Positions 1 through 10,185 of a stretch of DNA of 64,000 nt are shown here, in pieces (within the stretch, counting starts at the first letter, position 1; the number at the start of each line of letters is the position of its first letter). The notes beneath the pieces were generated by a model, which saw only the letters and a list, made by a program, of their open reading frames with translations, did no database searches and had not been told where the DNA came from. The stretch is from NCBI GenBank assembly GCA_943736015.1, contig OX031057.1:52653001-52717000 (forward strand). The letters are read 5' to 3'. Both the position numbers and the translations under genes were made by a program. Origin of the DNA: Tridacna crocea. Taxonomy: Eukaryota; Mollusca; Bivalvia; Cardiida; Cardiidae.

Positions 1-330
1 AGTGCACAGGCTTTATGTGAATTTCATTATACATGCACGATACATGTATGTCTATGGTTTAACACATGTTGGACTATAATTCTTGTTAATCATTAATGTG
101 ATAAAAAAGGCCCGCTTAATAACATTTTTGTGCCCTCGTTTAATAATTTTTATCTCAAAAACCAACTAATGTCAGATCCTATATATCTTAAAATTTATCC
201 TTATCGTTTGGTCTATCGCCTAGGCACAACAAGAGTTGCTTTTGCATACTCTGTTGATCAATAGATCAAGATCAGACAGCACAAAAGGTCCATTCTTATC
301 CTGGATCAACTCTATCCGGTATATTATATT
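1..330. other. Left edge; remnants of D- and G-type repeats, no gene
   Basis: Around 165-190 the sequence CAACTAATGTCAGATCCTAT resembles the end of the D insertion near 6635-6655. Around 262-310 there is a decayed G-family core (AGATCAAGATCAGACAGCAC). I see no coding frame. Confidence 0.4.
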
Positions 331-469
331 AAAAAACTAAGAAAAATAATAACTACCGGTATATCTTTCGTGGGCCGGCGACTGTCCCCTACTCTGACCC
401 CGTTTTCCCTCCAATTACCCTGTCACTATAGGAAGATGTATATGAAATACCTATGATATCTTTAGCTAA

Positions 470-705
470 CCAGCATAGCTCAGAAGGTAGAGTGTAGGAC
501 TTCTAAACACCAAGTCTTTGGTAGCTTGAGGGTGTGGATTCGAACCCCAGGGCTGACCATGAAAAATTACATAGTCTTTTGGATGGGAGGTTAAACCCAG
601 GTCCCAGAGGATGGTGCTATACATAGAGCACGTTAAAGAACCAGGCGTAACTTAGGATGGGTTTCGTCCCTGTATCTGCACTATCCCCTGTAACAAAATG
701 AACAG
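470..705 (+). mobile_element. tRNA-derived SINE (type 1)
   Basis: A tRNA-like head at 470-560 contains an A-box-like TAGCTCAGAAGGTAGAGTG and a B-box-like GGATTCGAACCCC, so it could be read by RNA polymerase III. A body with CACGTTAAAGAACC follows near 630-645, a motif I associate with conserved core domains of metazoan SINEs (from memory, not searched). It differs from the other SINEs in the window. Confidence 0.65.
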
Positions 706-778
706 TCTTCTTGAAAGGGAACGTCTCCGATGGACGACCCGTGGCGGCGATTAAGAAATGCAATCTCTATCAATCAAT

Positions 779-903
779 CTTTCCCACCATGTTTTCTACC
801 CTTCCCAAATCTAATTTCCATCCTTCAGTTACATTTATTTTGCCGTCTGCAAATGATTTCAATTTGGACCAGTCTAAAAATTTGTCGTTTTGTAAAGAGT
901 TTA
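779..903 (-). mobile_element. B element, right half only
   Basis: This begins at the outer hairpin arm (TCCCACCATGTTTTCTACCC) and ends in the B terminus TGTAAAGAGTTT. The left half is missing. Confidence 0.6.
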
Positions 904-904
904 T

Positions 905-1328
905 TGATCGACAGAGATTCTGGGAGAATAGAAAAATATCAGACTGATCTCACGTGCATTGATTGATTAGAGTGTGACACCGTTTTAATAGCTTAGGTCA
1001 TATCACGGCGGTTAGTGCATAGATCTATGTATGTCTTTAATTCTTGGCTTTCTAACATCGGTACAGGCACAACATTCTGTCCAAGTCACCGATTACCTTC
1101 TCACATGTATCAGAGACAAGAGGCGAAAAAAAATCAATGAAAAGAAAATTTGGCTCAACCGGGGCACATACGTGCATCTAATCTTGTTCTACGCTACCCG
1201 CAAAATAATCCATCCATGTCTGGTTATATGAACAGGATGCAAATTATATTACATCAAACGTCCTCGTTTTGTATCCCGTTTCCTTGTTCTAGCTGGTGAA
1301 CCAGGAAATTCAATCCCAAGTAATTTGG
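905..1328. other. No supported feature
   Basis: Unassigned sequence. Short open frames exist, but I recognise no domain, repeat or splice pattern. Confidence 0.4.
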
Positions 1329-1332
1329 TTAA

Positions 1333-1532
1333 CACTTTCCCAAATGGCAAATTTGGTACCAGACCAAAGTGAAAGCATTTTGCAGGTGACAAATTAAAAG
1401 TTGCTGAAAAGATGATTTTTCTATATGACAGATTAGAAAACATTGTGGGAAAATGAGAAAATGCTGGTTACCAAATGTTTTCAAAAGGGTTCTATTCCTG
1501 ACCCGTAATACCAGGGATTGTTTTGGAAAGGG
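1333..1532 (+). mobile_element. B element (TTAA flanked, internally shortened)
   Basis: TTAA at 1329-1332 and 1533-1536 flank ends ACACTTTCCCAAA and TTTGGAAAGGGT. The left hairpin arm GAGAAAATGCTGGTTACC is present, but most of the right arm has been deleted, giving 200 bp instead of about 220. Confidence 0.8.
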
Positions 1533-1786
1533 TTAAAGACAATACGTACAGGTAAGGACAACTTCCGTTAAAAAATCGTTATCATTTTTTTTTCAATTTC
1601 CTGTAGATTTTACACAGTGTCATATCTAAGGAAAAAAATCTCAGCGCACTTTTTTTTTGCGATCCGTAAAGCCAGAATGTATAGTGATTCACATCTTTTT
1701 CTATATCTTTTCATATGAAGAAATCTGTTTTCAAATCCTACGCAGAACTTTAAGCTTCCATGACATAAACTTTTAATTAATTTCCA

Positions 1787-2276
1787 TGTTTTCTTCGGAT
1801 GCTATGTTTAAAGCTTCGTCTGTGTATTTCCGGTATGTTAATGAGCGAGTTGTTCATGTAAAAATAGACATGCCGTGTTTCCCGTCGGTGTGGACCTGCG
1901 CTGTACATAGTCAATCTCTAATTTCTCCTCTTGTCAGATGGTTTTCGACTACTGAGTTTTTATGAATGAAAATTAACCCTTTCCCAAACAATCCCTGTTT
2001 TTACGGGTCAGGAATAGAAGCGTTTTGAAAACATTGTGAGAAAAGGAGAAAATGCTGGTTACCAGCATTTTCTCCTTTTCCCACAATGTTTTCTACCCTA
2101 TCATATACAAAAATCATCTTTTTAGCAACTATTAATTTGTTGTCTGCAAAATGCTTTCGATTTTGTCTTGTCCAAAATTTGCCGTTTGGGAAAGGGTTAA
2201 AAGGCTTTGGAAGTATAAGGACGACTTTTTTTGTATTTTTATAAATTTTTCGTACCAGAAGGGCCATCTTAACATA
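1787..2276 (+). mobile_element. E element remnant, split by a B insertion
   Basis: The left part (1787-1972) matches the 3' half of complete E copies at 13882 and 35204. The right part (2201-2276) continues the same alignment to the E terminus GGGCCATCTTAA. The break is exactly at a TTAA occupied by the B copy 1977-2196. Confidence 0.8.
1977..2196 (-). mobile_element. B element nested in E
   Basis: This is 220 bp between TTAA at 1973-1976 and 2197-2200. The ends are CCCTTTCCCAAAC and GTTTGGGAAAGGG. A hairpin GGAGAAAATGCTGGTTACCAGC and its complement is centred near 2062. Joining the flanks through one TTAA restores the sequence of other E copies. Confidence 0.9.
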
Positions 2277-2493
2277 TCTATGTAGGAGTTTTAGACATTT
2301 TTATAGATTACAAAAAAAAAGTGTTTACACTACTATAAGTCTATAGATACATGCCATACATTCAACTTAAATATAGTTAGGAAGATTTCGATAGAAAATT
2401 GAAATTCAATGGTTTTTTTTTTTGTAAAAGAACCTTACAAATTTCAGAAATGTAAACCGGCATATTTTCCGGGCGATGTGACATAAATCAATC

Positions 2494-2808
2494 CACCAGT
2501 TACCACGACGGAGAATCACGTGACACAACAACAACAACAATGTTATTGACGAGGAAACAAATTTTTTACCCTGGATAATTTGTTTGCTCGTCAATAACTT
2601 TTTTATCAGGTGTTGTTTAAAAAATCTAACACATCAAGCAAATCCCCGGAGTCCTTCCGCCTTCTCTGCCTTAAACCAAATTCCAATTGGTCACGTATTA
2701 ACGGAATTATTGAAGATTTTCTTACCTGAAGTTGGGGAATTTTTTCAAACAACGGACATTGTTGTTGTTGTTGTGTCACGTGATTCCCCGCCGTGAGTTA
2801 CGGCCGGG
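2494..2808. mobile_element. Foldback element P with CAA/TTG arms
   Basis: The left arm near 2508-2540 (AATCACGTGACACAACAACA and on) is the reverse complement of the right arm near 2754-2790, including (CAA)n against (TTG)n. A second inverted pair lies inside: GTTATTGACGAGG near 2541 and CTCGTCAATAAC near 2590. Both arms carry CACGTG. No transposase frame is seen. Confidence 0.7.
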
Positions 2809-2899
2809 GGATATGCTGGCTCCCATCATTCGAGGTGTGCCGAATGCAGCAAACCGTCTCTAATCCATTGTAAATTTTCCGGTAGCAAAGAAAGAGAGC

Positions 2900-3229
2900 G
2901 GTAAGACCCGTGTAATGCACTTCCGGTGAAAATTCTAATTGGTTGATAAATAAGGATAAATAAGAAATAATATATTTTCATATTTCTAACAGATCAGAAA
3001 TTCCGTTTATGTCTACCTTGAAATTATTTTTTGATACTTTTGTTAGTTTTCTGAAAAGGGAGGTAATTATTATCTCTTTTTGAATTGAGGATATAGTGGT
3101 TTTAGATTTATAAATGATAATTCAAAGAAGGAAAAAATGGGAAAAAATGAATAGGTGAAAGTAGTGCAATAATACTCATTTTGAATTATAGTTGTGGAAA
3201 TAGCTGTTTTCCATTACACAGGTCATACC
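2900..3229 (-). mobile_element. F element abutting an E element
   Basis: Ends GGTAAGACC and GGTCATACC are inverted repeats. The interior carries the F signature AAAGGGAGGTAATTATTATC near 3056. The right end is followed by TTAA (3230-3233), shared with the next E copy. TTAA is not preserved on the left. Confidence 0.8.
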
Positions 3230-3233
3230 TTAA

Positions 3234-3772
3234 AGGTGGCCCTTCAGATTTTGGGACGAAAATTTTACAAAAATGCAAAGAAGTCATCCTTATATTCCAA
3301 AAGTCTTTTAATTTGCGTTCATAAATCACCAGTAGTCGAAAACCATCCGACAACACGAGAAATTAGAGATTTACTACGGCCCAGGTTGACACCAACGGGA
3401 GACACGTTCTATTTTTAGATGATCAATTCTCTCATTTACATACAGGAATAAACAGACGAAGTTTCAAACCTAGCGTGCGAAGAAGACATTGTGGAAAATA
3501 ATTATTACATGTTTGTTATGTAACGGAATTTAAGAGTTATTAGTCACGTGCCAGTCACTTGACATTCCCACAATGCTTTATTGATTTTTGGCGCGAAATC
3601 TAAAAATACTTTAAGAGGCTATGTAGCCTTTTAAAGGAACACCATCCAAAAACATTTTTGGGGTAATTTTATGAGTCATTAATTATTGAAGATTTCTGTT
3701 ATTTTTTCATATAAATCTCAGTGATATATATATATTTTAATTTGGTGAGATGTAAAAATTCTATATACCCAC
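3234..3772 (-). mobile_element. E element, nearly full length, reverse
   Basis: It starts AGGTGGCCCTTCAG after TTAA 3230-3233 and runs in reverse through GGCTATGTAGCC to the E start (TGGTGAGATGTAAAAATTC). The far terminus is degenerate (ACCCACTGA) and lacks TTAA. Confidence 0.8.
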
Positions 3773-4078
3773 TGACTTTCTGTTTCGTCGATATAATCTG
3801 TAATACAGCGAAATGCAGTTAACTTTTAGGAACAAACATGACTAAAGACATATTATCAAACTCTTCATTACATGAAAAGCTTGTTGAAGTCATTTATAAC
3901 ATGTAAATCTCTGAAAAATCACTGATGAAATTTATTATAGGTGGTGGCCTTTTTGTGTGTTTTCGGGAACGTATACAACTCGAGTAGCCCAACACGATTT
4001 TGTCTTTTGTTGGGCGTTGAATTGAAAATCTTCGTAAATCAAACGAAGAATCGTTAAGTACGCAAGCAACAGGTATGT
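3773..4078. other. No supported feature
   Basis: Unassigned AT-rich sequence between E and B copies. No coding or structural signal recognised. Confidence 0.4.
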
Positions 4079-4082
4079 TTAA

Positions 4083-4302
4083 CACTTTACCAAAGAATCC
4101 CGGATTTTCACGACCCTGGAAAAGAATCTTTCTGAAAACATCATGGGAAAAGTAGAAAATGCTGGTATCCAGCATTTTCTACTTTTCCCACGATGTTTTT
4201 CTACCCTTCACAACCAAATTTCAACATTTGAGTCATATTAATTTTGTCGTCTGCAAATACTTCTGATTTGGACTTGTCCAAATTGTGTCGTTTGGTAAAG
4301 AA
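4083..4302 (-). mobile_element. B element, 220 bp
   Basis: TTAA at 4079-4082 and 4303-4306. The hairpin AGAAAATGCTGGTATCCAGC lies near 4153 with a matching arm. The inner arm GTCGTCTGCAAATAC marks reverse orientation. Confidence 0.85.
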
Positions 4303-4346
4303 TTAAATCTCAGCTTTGTACTTCATTTGCGAAATCATAAGACTAA

Positions 4347-4566
4347 CTCTTTACCACATGAGAAAATTTTACACTGGTCCAAATTGAAAGCATTTGCAGA
4401 TGACAAAATAAAGGTGACTAAAAAAAGAAATTTGTTCTGGGAAGGGTAGAAAACACCGTGGTAACAGGAGAAAATGCTGGTTTCCAGCATTTTCTCCTTT
4501 TCCCATAGTGTTTTCAAAAGGCTTCTTTCTTAGGGGCGTCAAAAGAAGGGATTGTTTGGTAATGGG
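4347..4566 (+). mobile_element. B element, 220 bp
   Basis: Flanks are CTAA (mutated) and TTAA 4567-4570. The left arm GAAAATTTTACACTGGTCC and the central hairpin GCTGGTTTCCAGC are present; one base of the palindrome centre has changed. Confidence 0.8.
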
Positions 4567-4984
4567 TTAAGGCTTTCAGCTGATTTGGTCTTGTTCGTCT
4601 CTGTATCTAGAGGCAACCAGTCAAATAGTAACATCTCCATTAGGGACAGTTATCTGTACTCGTAGCTTGTGTCTTAGTATATACTGCAAGCCGATACAAC
4701 AATGAGGATAAAAACAAAAAAAACAAAGGTTACAATGTTCACGTTTTCAATTCACTTTTGTTTTTTTTTTTGGTCACGTTTTCCAATGAAATTTTCCGCT
4801 TTTATTTTCCTTCTGAAATGTTAAATTTCATTTTCCGTTGAATTCCCCCCCTTTTTTTTTTCGTAAGCCTGGGCTTTCCAAACATGAACTCAATCCTAAT
4901 GACCTTTCTTCCCCTGCCCAATAACTGGAATGATTTCTTTGTGCCGAAAGTACAAACCGAAATTTTGACATTTTAAGGGTATGT

Positions 4985-5090
4985 TTTGGTGGACAGCATG
5001 TTCTTATTGGACAGGGTGGATCAAAGATCAGACTGCACGTTCTGTACAGTCTGATCCTTGATCTACACTGTCAGCAGAAGGAGCTAAAGA
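4985..5090. mobile_element. G element
   Basis: GGATCAAAGATCAGACTGCA pairs with CAGTCTGATCCTTGATCTAC in a hairpin. The lead-in (GTGGACAGCATGTTCTTATT) is shared with the G copy at 5380-5520, so these two are closely related. Confidence 0.7.
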
Positions 5091-5145
5091 AAGTGGAATG
5101 AGTTTTTTGAGCCGACACTAAAAACCGAAATTTTGTTATTTAAAA

Positions 5146-5368
5146 ACCATTACCACACAATCCCTACTTTTGACGACCCTGAGAAAGAAACCTTTAGAAA
5201 ACATTGTGGGTAAAGGAGAACATGCTGGTAACCAGCATTTTCTCCTTTTTTCACAATATTTTCTACCCTCCACTAAACATTTTTTCTAAATTTCCAGTCA
5301 CTTTTACTTTGTCGCCTGCAAATGCATTCGATTTGGACAAGCCTTAAATTCTGTCGTTTGGTAATGAG
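5146..5368 (-). mobile_element. B element between two related G copies
   Basis: Left end CCATTACCACACAATCCCTA; right end GTCGTTTGGTAATGAG followed by TTAA 5369-5372. The hairpin is GCTGGTAACCAGC near 5229. Confidence 0.8.
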
Positions 5369-5375
5369 TTAAAAG

Positions 5376-5520
5376 TTATATTTTGATGGACAGCATATCC
5401 TTATCGGACAATGTGGATCAAAGATCAAACTGCACATTCTGTGCAGCCTGATCTTGATCTACACTGTCCGCAAAAGGGTCGGTGAGTCACGCTTTGCATT
5501 TAAAGGGTGTATAAGTAATA
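5376..5520. mobile_element. G element
   Basis: Core GATCAAACTGCACATTCTGT with its complement. The tail CGCAAAAGGGTCGGTGAGTC leads to a TTTAAAGGGT terminus. Confidence 0.7.
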
Positions 5521-5827
5521 GCAAGAAAGCTTTTGAAAACATTTCTGTTTCATAACGCGCCTACAAGATTTTTATTTTCCATCTTCCATATTTTGCACCC
5601 CGAAAACCGCAGAGGCATGAAGTTTACTTTCTTCTTTAACCAAACGCCAAATACCACAATGTGGTCGTAAAATGGACTCTAAACACTTTTCCAAAAGCAA
5701 ATATGGCTGTGAACCCATAACAATGTTATATTAAATTTGCTTAAACGACAAAATTATACACAAGGGCATATTCATCGAATTCGCAGACGATGATAATATA
5801 ATAAATTTTTAATCAACAATATAACAT
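5521..5827. other. No supported feature
   Basis: Unassigned AT-rich sequence. Nothing recognised on either strand. Confidence 0.4.
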
Positions 5828-5831
5828 TTAA

Positions 5832-6697
5832 GGTAGTGAACCCGTAACACAAGAAGTGGAAGATGGAATAAAGTTTCTTCATAGTTGATAAATACGAACC
5901 TATACAGATATAATATTATTGCACATTTTTAAGAGACCAAAAATTCCTTTGATGTCTATCTTGAAATTATTTGCTGATTCTTTGTCAGTTTCCAGAAAAG
6001 GGAGGTAATTATCACCTCGCTTTGTAATGAGGATAAAGTGGTTTCAGATTTATAATAATAATTCTTGGGCGGACAAACAGGAAAAAGTGTCTCGGTTAAA
6101 GTAGTACAATAACACTCATTTTTAATCATAGCAAATTGTTTAAGATAATATTTTATTATAGATCTAGCAGTGAAATCCTGGAATTTCCCAGTGTCATAAA
6201 TTTTGATATCATCACTAGTGACGATATCAATTTTCACTTTCACTTCCTGGCCTAATTTAGGAACTACATTTTTTTAATTAAGCACTTATGTAGATAGTGT
6301 TAATTGTAAGTTCTATATTTTCAATCAGACAATCCAACTACTTTTCTCATTTCTGTTCTTTTGAATTATGTATTCATCCGCACTATGTCCCTGATTTCTT
6401 CTCTCTATCCAAAGTATTGATTTCGACTTTTAAACGAAAAATTAAAAATAAATGTTAAAAAGGTGTATAATAAATAGAATAATCAACTGGTTATTTTTTA
6501 TGTGAAAAATATCTCACTCGGATGCATTGTAAGGCATTAAAAAAACTCAAGCTGCGCACACCTAGCAAGGCATCATGGTGAGTTTTTTTTTTTATATCAA
6601 ATATAAATAGTTGATTATCCTCTATATCTCAAAAGCCAACTCTTGTCAGATCCTGTATATAGTGGAAATAACTGTTTTCTGTTACGGGTCCACTACC
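5832..6697 (-). mobile_element. F element split by insertion D
   Basis: TTAA at 5828-5831 and 6698-6701 flank the ends GGTAGTG and CACTACC. F sequence occupies 5832-6161 and 6663-6697. The rest is an unrelated insert. Confidence 0.8.
6162..6657. mobile_element. Insertion D (foldback-ended) inside F
   Basis: About 496 bp flanked by TATAG at 6157-6161 and 6658-6662, probably a 5-bp target duplication. Its right part carries a decayed hairpin around AATCAACTGGTTATTTTT (6481) and ATAGTTGATTATCC (6607). That hairpin is nearly perfect in the sister copy at 60112-60268. Confidence 0.65.
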
Positions 6698-6713
6698 TTA
6701 AACAGGAAATAAA

Positions 6714-7212
6714 TACGAGCCACGCTCTGGCAAAAGGGGGCTTAATGCATCTGCGTAAAGCAAGGTATCTGTCAAGTTACCGCACTATTGTAAATCCGTA
6801 ACCCTTTACCCCATAAGGCATTTCTATGGTATCTGTAACTTACCCTAAATAACAGCAAGGAAGAAGCAGTTTCTTATAACTATGTATATGACACCTTTTG
6901 ATAGCATGAAAAAAAAATGTGGCAAAAGGTGAAATTGCTCGTCACGAGCAATTTCACCTTTTGCCACAATATTTTCCAAAGGCTCCTTCAATCAATGCGT
7001 AGAAATGAGTATCTATGGAGTAAAGGGTTAATAGCCATATTTTAAAACAAATCGACTGAATTATGAGATAAAAAAGTCCTTGGTTATGCACCAATTAGAC
7101 CAATTTCCGAAACATTTCGGCCTATGTCAGCCTGCCTGGATTGACCAGGCTGACCTTGGACGATACTTTTCGCGGATGCATTAAGCCCCATTTTCATAGA
7201 GCACGGCTCATA
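6714..7212. mobile_element. I element split by a B2 insertion
   Basis: Left end CACGCTCTGGCAAAAGGGGG and right end GCATTAAGCCCCATTTTCAT are the inverted I termini. An inner hairpin GTCAGCCTGCCTGGATTGAC is present near 7127. A B2 copy at 6803-7027 separates the halves. Confidence 0.75.
6803..7027. mobile_element. B2 element (hairpin variant) nested in I
   Basis: Ends CCCTTTACCCCATAAGGC and GAGTAAAGGG, with GTAA on the left (mutated TTAA) and TTAA 7028-7031 on the right. The central hairpin is AAATTGCTCGTCACGAGCAA with long arms GGCAAAAGGTG / CACCTTTTGCC. Confidence 0.85.
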
Positions 7213-7260
7213 TTGGTTCAAAAACAAGTTTGGTTATAAACCCGTAATATGCTTGATTAA

Positions 7261-7455
7261 ATCTTCATCAAATAACAATAAAAGTTCATACTAGTCCAAA
7301 ATGAAAGTATTTGCAGATTACAAAACTAAATGTCGTTCAAATATTATACGATTTGTCTTTGATAGGTTTGAACACTTTGTGGAAAAAGAAGAAAATTCTG
7401 TTACCAGCATTTTCTTCTTTTCCCACAATGATTTTAAAAGCCATCTTTGTTGTTA
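7261..7455 (+). mobile_element. B element, degraded
   Basis: TTAA precedes it at 7257-7260. The inner arms (CATACTAGTCCAAAATGAAAG, CAGCATTTTCTTCTTTTCCC) are recognisable with many substitutions. The right terminus is lost. Confidence 0.6.
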
Positions 7456-7567
7456 AAACACAGATTTGATACAATGGACTATCCTAATTTGTAAAAGACA
7501 GTCACTATACTTACTTTATACCAGGTAATTTTTTCCTGAACTACATGTATGTCACAGAGTGGCTGGG

Positions 7568-7660
7568 GTCCACGATAAGACTCCACGTTCAGTGTGTAGA
7601 AGTCTGATCTTGATCTACACTGTTAGCAAAACGTTTCTAAGTTATGCTTATTTATTTTAA
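7568..7660. mobile_element. G element, degraded
   Basis: AGACTCCACGTTCAGTGTGT and AAGTCTGATCTTGATCTACA form the partly decayed palindrome. It is followed by GTTAGCAAAACG, as in other G copies. Confidence 0.55.
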
Positions 7661-8351
7661 GGGTTAGGTCGGTTTTGCATCAATAAGCACCATAATGAAG
7701 TTGCTTGAAATAATTATACATGTTTACACTCAAGCTACTGGAGAGTTGATTTCAGTGCTTATTGAGAAATAGGTTACGTAATTTTGAAATCAACCAGTCT
7801 TCCTCTATTCTTTTTCTTCTTCTTCTTCTTCTTCTTCTTCCAAACACCTTTGTAATGAATACAATATGAAGTAGGTATTATTAGCCATGGTCATTTGGGA
7901 ATTCAATTAATCTTTCAATACATTTTAAAATTGTTAACTCTAGAATCGCTAGACAAAATATCAAGTTGTAGATTTTCACTCCTGAGTTCGAGTGCCTGTG
8001 ATTTCAGTAAGAAAAAACTTATTTTTTTTTCGTTTCCTACGACTCTACCCACCTATTTCCCAAGCATTCATCATGGTTTTCTGAACCGACCACGCAATGA
8101 CAGATTGTCATATGCAAAATTTAATTTCCATATTTGTATAAAACTTATAAATGTACAATCACACCTACGATGATTTTTCCCCCTCTTTTTCAAGTTTTAA
8201 AGTGCAAGTCATATCTTAGAGGTTAAGATCTAAAACATTCGGGCATACTTTCTTTACAACGAATAGATTAAGATCTTAAATGTGTCTTGTATTATGCGAA
8301 CACTGAAGGAGTAAAGGGTTTGCAAATTATTTGTAAAGTGCAAGTTTCTAT
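7660..8351. other. No supported gene; contains a TTC microsatellite
   Basis: A (TTC)n run lies at 7814-7840. The rest, including a 92-codon open frame at 7895-8173, shows no recognisable domain or codon bias that I can judge. Confidence 0.4.
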
Positions 8352-8355
8352 AATT

Positions 8356-8617
8356 GGTCTGCAACACGCGAAAAGGGGCATTCGGACATTTGCGTAAAGT
8401 GTCCTCTCGGATCAGCCTGTGCAGTCCGCGCAGGCTAATCCGAGCCGACACTTTACGACTACATTACATTTTGTGCTACAATAGACTTGCTCAAAACAGA
8501 AAAAAATATATAAAGACGGAAAGTGTCTTTCGGATCAGCCTGCGCGGATTGCGCAGGCTGATCCGTGATGACACTTTACGCAAATGTCCGAATGTCCCTT
8601 TTCACGTGTTGGAAGCC
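8356..8617. mobile_element. H element, full length, 4-bp target duplication
   Basis: 262 bp flanked by AATT at 8352-8355 and 8618-8621. Termini GGTCTGCAACACGCGAAAA and TTTTCACGTGTTGGAAGCC are inverted repeats, extended by GGCATTCGGACATTTGCG and its complement. Two internal GC-rich hairpins (near 8410-8440 and 8535-8565) each pair GCCTG(C/T)GCAG with its complement. Confidence 0.85.
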
Positions 8618-8816
8618 AATTATTATACCTCCTAAATGGCTGAATTTATGAAATGAAATTTTCATGCCAATCATAATCAAAGTCCTGAAAGTACTGATGA
8701 CAAGGGGCAAGTGGAAAGTGCATATATATGTGCAATTTCCATTCAGTCATTAAATGTCCAGTTAAAAAGTAAAAGAAAAAAATATGGATGGCAATATTCC
8801 AATGTAGCTGCATTAA

Positions 8817-9107
8817 CTCTTTACCACATTATCCAGACTTTTACTGACACTAAGAAAAAAAAAAAAGCTTTTGAAAACAACTCTTTACCACATTATCCAG
8901 ACTTTTACTGACACTAAGAAAAATAAAAGCTTTTGAAAACATTGTGGGAAAAGGAGAAAATGCTGGTAACCAGCATTTTCTCCTTTTCCCACATTGTTTT
9001 CTAACTTTCCCAAATCAAATTTCAGTTTTTGATTCACATTTAATTTGTTGCCTGCAGTATTGCTTTCAATTTGGACTTATCCAAAATTTTGTCGCTTGTG
9101 TAAAGAG
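8817..9107 (-). mobile_element. B element with a 64-bp terminal duplication
   Basis: TTAA at 8813-8816. The first 64 bp (8817-8880) are repeated at 8881-8944 (CTCTTTACCACATTATCC and on), and only then comes the hairpin GCTGGTAACCAGC. The right end is GTAAAGAGTTGAA, a mutated TTAA. Confidence 0.8.
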
Positions 9108-9744
9108 TTGAATGAAAATATTAAGTTGAACAGCTGGGCATTACTGTGTCATGAATATTTAGATGTTTACCTGCCCTTAATTCATGGTTTCTCGTATGAT
9201 AGTTAAGAATTAGCCCAAGTTTAAAAGAAAAAATAATTGTAAGCAAGTACTTCAAGCTTGATGTAAATGTCTTCACTAATGACAATAATTACAAATATAT
9301 TGTAAAATATCAAAATATTTGAACATTCAAATTGAAAAAAAAAAGGTCACTTATAACTGTTTGAAGAACAAAATAATTTTATGGATCATACCTGCCCTTT
9401 TGTATGGTTTATCATATTGATAACTAACATCAGTCCCGGTTTGAAATAAATATCTTCAGTAATTAGTCTTAGCCTTATCTCTTGCAAATTCCTGTTTTCC
9501 TTTACATTAGCATGTTGAGGTTTACCCCATTCCATTGTCAAATGAGTAAAGTGTTGCTACATGAGTTTGTATTGTATCTTGAAGCCCATTCCAGTCCAAT
9601 CCAATCTGTTCCGGTCCATTCCGGTATTTCTATGCACAAGGAAAACAACGACTCAACTACTGCCCAATTTGCAAATGTATGTAGGGCTGACAAGGTAAAG
9701 GGTTTTGTCTTTTTCCACACAATATGTGTATACACACCATACAA
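9108..9744. other. No supported feature
   Basis: AT-rich. A 119-codon open frame (9482-9841) is present, but it runs into the I element and shows no domain. Near 9585-9630 CCATTCC/CCAATCC words recur. Confidence 0.4.
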
Positions 9745-10168
9745 GTCTGCGCAGGCTGACCTGAGTCGAAACTTGCCGATATTGGTCAATTTTCTGTACG
9801 TCGACGGACCAGTCTACCTGGTGATTAAGTCGGTTGATTAAAAAAAGAATGGATATCATGGACTCATAACCATGTGATGGCTTGTTTGGTTTGATGGATC
9901 ACGGAGCTGCATTAACCCTTTACCAAACGAGAAAGTTTTAGACTGGTCCAAATTAAAAGCACTTGCAGACGATGAAATAAATGTAACTAAAAGGTTAAAA
10001 TTTATTTCCAGCAGGAAGGAAAACATTGTAGAAATAGGAGAAAATGCTGGTTACCAGCATTTTCTCCTTTTCCCACATTGTTTTCAAAAGGCTTTTATCT
10101 CAGGGTCGTAAAAACCAGGGATTGTTTGATTAAGGGTTAAGCCCCCTTTTGCCAGAGTATGGTTCATA
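9745..10168. mobile_element. I element (left end missing) split by B
   Basis: Begins within the I hairpin (CTGCGCAGGCTGACCTGAGT) and continues to GGAGCTGCATTAA at 9915. It resumes as GCCCCCTTTTGCCAGAG at 10141. Other I copies have the uninterrupted junction GCATTAAGCCCCC. Confidence 0.8.
9916..10136 (+). mobile_element. B element, 221 bp, exact TTAA insertion in I
   Basis: TTAA at 9912-9915 and 10137-10140. Ends CCCTTTACCAAACGAG and GTTTGATTAAGGG; hairpin AATGCTGGTTACCAGCATT near 10052. The empty site is visible in other I copies (for example 14813-14822). Confidence 0.92.
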
Positions 10169-10185
10169 TGTTTCACTGGTCTATA

